Shown piece by piece: positions 58,434-64,000 of a DNA stretch of 64,000 nt (its first letter is position 1; each line of letters opens with the position of its first letter). The translations under genes were made by a program, and so were the position numbers. The notes below the pieces were generated by a model. The model was not told the origin of the DNA, ran no database searches, and saw only the letters and a list, made by a program, of their open reading frames with translations. Location: contig JARWIR010000021.1 of the NCBI GenBank assembly GCA_029959085.1, forward strand, positions 20,857,620-20,921,619, written 5' to 3'. Origin of the DNA: Nemophila menziesii (Eukaryota > Streptophyta > Magnoliopsida > Boraginales > Hydrophyllaceae).

Positions 58434-59278
58434 AGACCCCCAACTCAAACCTTTGTCGTCCCAACAAAGTAAAATTAAAACAAAAGGGTAAGAAGTCATT
58501 GCGAGAGAAAGTACAAGCTAGCAAATAAACTTAAAGCAATTCTCAAAATAAATCTCATATAGCAAAACTCTAGGAACTAGTATACACATACACTTTTCAT
58601 GCAAAATCAAACACAAATAATCTCAATCATAAAATTAAAGTAGCAATGCTTGAAGGTTACACTTGTACTCATCTCTGTATGATGGCTATAGGGTGTTCCT
58701 CAATCCTAACTCGCTTTGAACGCTCCACTTAGTATACTCCCTATTAACAGAATCATAAATTCACTATGCACTTAGGAATCACGAGGACTTTGCGGTTTTA
58801 GCATGTATATTTGGTAAATTTGAAGTGAGCTTTTGGCTCTCTCCTCACTTACCATCAACAACTGTCCACGAGCTTGAGTTTACACTCATATAATGTTCTC
58901 ACTCAACCCATTTGACACGCTAATGTTGCATCCCCAATGTCAACCCAATATATACTAAGATGATTTCCTAAAGTATTCCACTTTGCCGGTTATTTTATTT
59001 ATTTTATTTTTTTCATTTCTTTTCTCTTTTTTTTGTACAAGATACCCATGACCATCATTTTGATGTGAAAGGCCATGTCTCTTATAATTTTTTTTTTAAA
59101 TTCAAATCCCGGCAAAGGGTTACAAATAATAATCTCATCTTTTATTTTTGTGCCTCAATACAAACACATATAATACCCTCCCAATGTAATTTCCCAAATG
59201 TGGACCCTCCACCCCAAACTCAAGCTCGAGACAGGTGTGATTCAAGTGCGGGTCATTTGGTCATGCCTAATAATCTAA
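58434..59278. other. non-coding 3' internal region of element D
   Basis: Homologous to 27993-28900 of element B throughout. No coding frame. It includes the hairpin remnant CTTTGT...ACAAAG next to the polypurine tract (58451-58469). Confidence 0.6.
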
Positions 59279-59727
59279 GGGTCTGTTTGGATTAAGGAGG
59301 GATTCTTTATTAAAGGATAGGAAGGGAGAGTATAACAAGGGAATGGAAAGGAGAGTATTTAATCTTGTTTGGATTGAATAAAAAAAGAAGGGGGGATTTT
59401 ATTAAAGGATAACATTTATCCGGTGTTTGGATTAGAAGAATAATAGGAGGAAGGGATTCTTTTTATAACTAAATGACTTATATACCCCTATTAAAATATT
59501 TTATAAAGAAAGAATAAGGGTAATTTAGACATTACAACGTAATAAAAGAATCCTTCCTTCCTAATCCCACCGAATTGGAGGGATTGAATATATGGGTTTG
59601 TAAGGGATTGCAAGTATCCTTTAATAAACTATCCCCTCTACCTATTTCCAAAACAAACAACGGATGGGATTGTCATTATCCTTTAATACAATCCCCTCCC
59701 TCCCAATCCTTCCATCCAAACATACCC
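59279..59727. mobile_element. Harbinger/Tourist-like MITE in element D
   Basis: 449 bp with inverted ends GGGTCTGTTTGGAT and (reverse) GGGTATGTTTGGAT, flanked by TAA on both sides (59276-59278 and 59728-59730), the PIF/Harbinger target size. Element B supplies the empty site: CCTAATAATTTAAAGGGATATTGG at about 28892 lacks the MITE. No transposase. Confidence 0.9.
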
Positions 59728-60218
59728 TAAGGGATAATGGGCTTATATCGTGGCGACAAAAGAAAAGGCTTAAGACTCAAAATTGGGCTAAGACGGATAA
59801 TATTCATATAAGGGATAGCAAGCTAAAAGGCTACAAATGGATAACAAAGAACTGACCCTATCATTTTCCTAAGTACATAGCTCGTCTTTAGTTCATATCT
59901 AAGTGGGTTCTCTACTAATTAGGATTTCACGTTCTACACACCAAACATATTCCTTAAGTACAAGCTTACTTCATTTGCATTGTTCATTAATTTTTCCTAT
60001 CAATTACCTATGTTCGCATGTAATTCTAAGTGCGTTTTATACTATTCCCTAAAGTCCACTATTTACTATCATAGATTTATCAAAAGTATGCTTAAAGGGA
60101 CATTTAGAATCTTCTACAGTCAAACGCAACTCCGAAATTATTTTATTGAAAGCAAATAAAAACACATAACACATAAAAACTGGGACGAGGCAACGAACCC
60201 CACCCTAAACTCAAAAAT

Positions 60219-60238
60219 GAGTCGTGTCCCCATGACTC
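60219..60238. repeat. hairpin in element D equal to that of element B
   Basis: GAGTCGTGTCCCCATGACTC, the counterpart of 29395-29414 with one changed base in the right arm. Confidence 0.7.
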
Positions 60239-60298
60239 GGAAAAGACTCAACGCAATAAAATAAACTACACTAATGCGAAAGGGATAGAAAACGTAGC

Positions 60299-60695
60299 TT
60301 AACCAGAGCGTGGCTTGTCATCGGTGTTGCGTCCATGAACTTTATCCTGCGTAAGTAGACCATAGGTGGCGTGTTGAATCGTGCTCACCCCGAGTAGAAT
60401 GTTTCGGATAAGGTCCAGCTCTTTTTTAACGTTTCCAAAAGTAGCAATCATCTTCACTTGATTCTCTTCTAACACTTTGATTTTCGCTTCCAACTCGTTA
60501 TCGGTATGTATCTTCTTCTTTGGAGGAGCTCTAGGAGTCCTTACAGCTTGTGTTGCTTCGTCATGGGCATTCTGAATCGAGATTAAAGGTATCGGTTCTC
60601 CAACTACGGACGGTTCAGTTTCTTCACATTTACGCGGAATCTTAGCGTCTAGACACAAGGTAGTGATGGTACAAGGAAACTTAAGATTCTGTTGC
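60299..60695 (-). pseudogene. conserved 3' accessory ORF of element D (cut by element E)
   Basis: An open frame from the E insertion point down to 60299. It includes a coil-prone stretch (ELEAKIKVLEENQVKMIATFGNVKKELDLI), then ILLGVSTIQHATY, which matches the accessory ORF of element B. The first in-frame ATG (60742) belongs to the LTR of element E, so the present start is an accident of insertion. Function unknown; in Athila elements this is the place of the third ORF. Confidence 0.55.
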
Positions 60696-62200
60696 TGATG
60701 TCTCCTCGTTTGTGATAATAAAATATATTTATGAGACATCATTTTAGGCGTATTTATTAGTTTATAGGTCGATTTTAGCTTAATTTAGTGCACTTTCCTA
60801 TTTTGAGTCTTGATTTAGTAAAATAATATTTTTAGAGCATATTGGGTTTAATGATTTATTTAGTGCGAAGCTTTAAAGATAATTATGGAGATTAATTAGA
60901 GTCCAAGTCAAATACTACAAGATATGGAAAGATATAAGCATGGGAATTGGAGATAAAGGAAACAAAATCTAAAATCATGGAAAAGGAAAAGCTGCCTTAA
61001 ATCTGAATTTCTGCAGCTACGCCTAAAGAAGTGGTGATAAATCCAAAGCCAAGACGATTTTGGAAGATTCCTTTCATAAGGACGTAGATAATTCTGTGAG
61101 GATTCTTTTGGTATCTTGTGGGCTAAAAACCGACCAATAACAAAGAAGATATGATCAAAACAAGTCAGCAGGAATTATCTTTATTTCCATACGAATTTGA
61201 GTTGGGCTTGGAGTCCATTACTTAACCTCTCCTTCAAGAAACGAATTAGGTCAACCTATACACTATAAATACAGCCTCTTAACACTCTTAAATCATCCTT
61301 GGTGAAACCTTAAGCCAAGACGAAGCTTACAACATAAGAAAAGAAGTCTGGAAGGAGTTGTTCATCAATATGTCTTCTTCTACCTCTGAATTTGTAATTT
61401 CTTTCTTTTCTTGCATTAGTATGAACTAAATTTATTTTAGCTTGAGTTTTTAGCATATATGTATGAACCCTAGTTTTGGTTGACATCTATCTAATTTGGA
61501 AATTCTATGTTTTAAATTGAATTATTGTTTTTATTCTCTGTTTATGCGTTTGGATTTATATTCTGTGTTCTTGTGGAACCGCGACCATATAGAATTACCA
61601 TCTAGTAATTAGGTCACAATTGACAACGGTGTTTAATTACATGTTTAGCACATAACGTCTAGTATTCGGTTTAGATCTGACAAATCAACCTAACTAGATA
61701 ATCACTATGGTTTAGTACATGTTACTATTTACCAATTACAGGAACAGTTTGCTTAGGAAGCCTTATTGACACAGGTAAATCCTATTTAAAACTACCTAGC
61801 GTAATTGGAACCGGTTATTGAAATACTACATAATTCACCCTTACATGTTTAGAACGGCAAAACTAGTGGGGATTACATGCTATTGACTCAAGCTATATTC
61901 TCATACTACTCTTTCTTTCGTATTTATTTTCTGTCTTTAAATTCTTAGTTTAATTTAGTTTAATCAAAAACCAAATAAATATCTATTATCTTTATTTTCC
62001 TTGCGTTTAGTTGTTCTAGCCTTAATTAATTGCACTTGATTATTGCATAAGATTCCCCTAACTTTCGTAGTCTCTGGAACGAATCTTACTTATTTTCTAA
62101 AACTTGCATACGATCTGTATACTTGCAGAACCGTGCTAGCTTTAGGGTGTTTATTTGCATCTAATTTATATATCTTTTTATCACACCCTAGGCCGTACCA
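60696..62200 (+). repeat. 5' LTR of element E
   Basis: 1505 bp, TGATGTCTCC at the start and GCCGTACCA at the end. The start forms an inverted repeat with GAGACATCA at 60734-60742, as in the other LTRs of this family. Confidence 0.87.
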
Positions 62201-62206
62201 AGTTTT

Positions 62207-62226
62207 TGGCGCCGCTGTAGGGGACT
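62207..62226 (+). promoter_or_regulatory. primer-binding site (tRNA-Asp type), element E
   Basis: TGGCGCCGCTGTAGGGGACT lies 6 bases after the LTR. It matches the tRNA-Asp 3' end with a few mismatches, the same position as in A and B. Confidence 0.8.
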
Positions 62227-62323
62227 ACATCGTTAGTCCTTGTGCATATATCTTGTGCTTTTATTTTCAGCTAGTTCTATTTTACGCTTTTTGTCTTTTT
62301 AGTTTTTTTATAGATAGTTACAG

Positions 62324-64000
62324 ATGGAGAACCCAAGGAGACTTGAGCTACCCATCGAATTCAGAGTGCAACCAAGAGAAATTCGCGCTCCAGAAATCCA
62401 AGCCGCTAAATTTAAGCCTGATCCAGGGATGTTAACGCAGTTTGCAACTCATGGATTATTTAGCGGTGCTGCACATCAAGATCCGATCCGATATATTCAG
62501 AAATTCATGCAAATCTGTGATGCTTATATCGTAAGAGGAGTTACTAGGGAACATGTGTATTATGTGATGTTTCAGTTCTTCTTGACCGGAGGTGCAAGCA
62601 ATTGGTATGATACCCAATACCCTCATGTTATTCCAGATTAGGACAAGCTTCAAGCAAGATTCCTAGACCGCTTCTATCGATTAGTAGACGTTTAAAAGAT
62701 ATGTTGGAGCTTGAACAATTTATAGAGGAAGACGGAGAGAGTTTGGGTGAAGCATGGTTACGATTTACAGAAAAGAAGGCGAGATGTCCATATCATAAAT
62801 CATCGCCAGAATATTATTTAACCTTGTTTTATGGAGGACTTGATGACAAGTTAAGGGAAAAAGCAGATTCGTTAGGAAACGCAGGTTTTGTGTTACTAGA
62901 TCCTGAAGAAGCTGAGTTTGGGATGGAGAGAATTCTTGAGAACGAGAGAAGTTGGCCAAAGAAACCAGAAAAAGAAGACACTTCAGAATCTCTGAAGCTT
63001 AAAGAGTTGGCCCAACAACTCGAAGAACTACAAGAACAAGCCCGAACAATCGCTCAGTTGAATGTAGTACGTACAATTCCTTCGTGTCCTGGTTGTGGAT
63101 CAAGAAATCATGTGTGGGAAAGGTGTATGAATAATCCAGCTTTAGCTTCCGTTACATATCCTTAGGATAACTATTATTCTAATGGTTACACTTATCCTCA
63201 AGAAAGCTACGCTAGTTATCAACAACCTCCACAACAAAGAAGTTGGGTCAGAAATCAAGAGACTTATTATCAACCCCAACCTCAATCCTATAATCCACCA
63301 CAACCTTTTCAGCAAAAAGCACCCATTATTGAAAAAACTTGTCAAGAAACGAAGAAAGAACCACCAAAACAATCAATGCAACTGGCAAGGAAAGAACAAA
63401 TCCCAAGCTTGAATTCGAGTATGGCTAAATTGATGCAAGCAATTGAATACAATATGAGTCGTAGCCAACAAAAAATTCAAGCCCAACAGAAGGTAATCAA
63501 GAAACTAGAGCAGACTTTATCACATATGGAAAGTACATTACAAAATAGGCCGAAAGGGCAACTTCCAAGTGATACTATTGCTCCTAGAGATGATTCTTGT
63601 CATGCAGTTGAATTGCGAAATGGAAAACAACTACCTCCACCAAGACAAGAAACAGAACCAATCCCTATTCCAGAAAAGGGGGGAGAAGAAACAACCAAAG
63701 ACACAGTAGAGGAGGTAGTTAAACCAAAGAGTGTCCAAGCCGAGACACCAGGAAAAATGAGAAAACCAGTGGAACTTAACACGCGCCCTCCACCACCATA
63801 CCCTTCACGTGTCAGAAAGAAGGACAATGACCTGGAATTCAAGAAGTTCGTTGACATGTTGAGCAAGTTAGAGATTAATATGCCGTTTGTTGAAGCTCTC
63901 AAGAGAATGCCAAAATATCTTAAATTCATAAAGGACATTCTCTCCAACAAACGAAGTATAGAAACTGGGGAAACAATTGGATTGCCTGTGGAGTGTAGTG
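62324..64000 (+). pseudogene. gag of element E (runs off the window)
   Basis: Starts at ATG 62324 (MENPRRLELPIEFRVQ), 124 bases after the LTR. It contains PGMLTQFATHGLFSG, IQKFMQICDAYI, GASNWYDT (62600), the gag core EAWLRFTEKKARCPYH (62750), and a CCHC knuckle CPGCGSRNHVWERC (about 63088-63129) for RNA binding. Then come a Gln/Pro-rich segment, a coil-prone region (63420-63550) and KLEINMPFVEALKRMPKYLKF at about 63868, the Athila/Tat segment just before protease. Stops at 62639 (TAG), about 62694 (TAA, with a frame change) and 63163 (TAG) break it. After 63163 the same frame stays open to the window end. Confidence 0.87.

Larger units (their letters stand above)
56858..60695 (-). mobile_element. 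Athila-type element D, 3' part, cut by element E
   Basis: Minus-strand element: 3' LTR 56858-58433, polypurine region, 3' internal region with the conserved accessory ORF, then broken at 60695 by element E. The remainder should reappear right of E, outside the window. It inserted in the Copia-3 protease/preIN region. The left flank is ATACA (56853-56857), the expected duplication. Confidence 0.85.
60696..64000 (+). mobile_element. Athila-type element E, 5' part (3' end right of window)
   Basis: Plus-strand element: 5' LTR 60696-62200, tRNA-Asp-type primer site, gag. It is inserted in the accessory ORF of element D; the left flank GTTGC (60691-60695) is the expected duplication. Protease and any pol would lie beyond 64000. 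The gag carries three stops, so E is not intact. Confidence 0.88.

Overview
This is plant nuclear DNA, AT-rich and almost entirely made of nested transposable elements. Plant origin is shown by Ty1/copia elements primed by tRNA-iMet (TGGTATCAGA), Ty3/gypsy Athila-type elements primed by tRNA-Asp (TGGCGCCG.TGCCGGGG), L1-type LINEs with a C-terminal RNase H, Stowaway- and Harbinger-like MITEs, a tRNA-derived SINE and Helitrons. The species cannot be named from the sequence. Only one intact-looking host gene is visible: a small secreted defensin-like (CSαβ) peptide gene at 11959-12225 on the minus strand, with a TATA box.

Layout. 1-6499: Athila-type element A (minus; 5' LTR 5062-6499, tRNA-Asp PBS, broken gag and protease, no pol visible), with a solo LTR (2908-4480, target-site duplication ATGTG) inside its gag. 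6500-~11050: decayed L1 LINE-A (plus), with a 1.8-kb insert at 8844-10628 in its RNase H, bounded by an 18-bp target-site duplication. 11959-12225: defensin-like gene. 12392-22085: LINE-B (plus; endonuclease, RT, zinc finger, RNase H; 13-bp duplication), split by Copia-1 (14809-20277, duplication GTCTC, LTRs about 98% identical). 22896-36316: Copia-2 (minus), which carries the complete and young Athila-type element B (26218-33869, duplication ATGAC) in its protease region and a plus-strand solo LTR (34758-35617, duplication CAAAT) in its gag. 36325-38441: unassigned DNA with a minisatellite and an LTR fragment.

38442 to past the right edge: Copia-3 (minus), carrying a Stowaway-like MITE (39827-40121) in its RT/RNase H region. 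A head-to-tail array of six Helitrons (41811-56269) sits in its integrase and element D in its protease/integrase region. The Helitrons share a GTGCCTTAAGGCAC 3' hairpin and TC...CTAG/CTAA ends. Two of them hold 1.4-1.6-kb arrays of degenerate telomere-like repeats (GGTTAA, GGTTTAA, GGCTAA), one carries a SINE, and one carries two exons of a dynamin-related GTPase gene. 56858-60695 is the 3' part of Athila-type element D (minus) with a Harbinger-like MITE. 60696-64000 is the 5' part of Athila-type element E (plus; LTR, PBS, gag), inserted in an ORF of D.

The insertion order can be read from the nesting and the target-site duplications. Nearly all transposon genes are broken by stops and frameshifts. 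The most unusual items are the tandem Helitron array with telomere-like repeats and captured dynamin exons; the pol-less Athila-type family with conserved hairpins, a conserved 3' accessory ORF and GGTATACC-type palindrome clusters; and the 1.8-kb retroposed insert in LINE-A.
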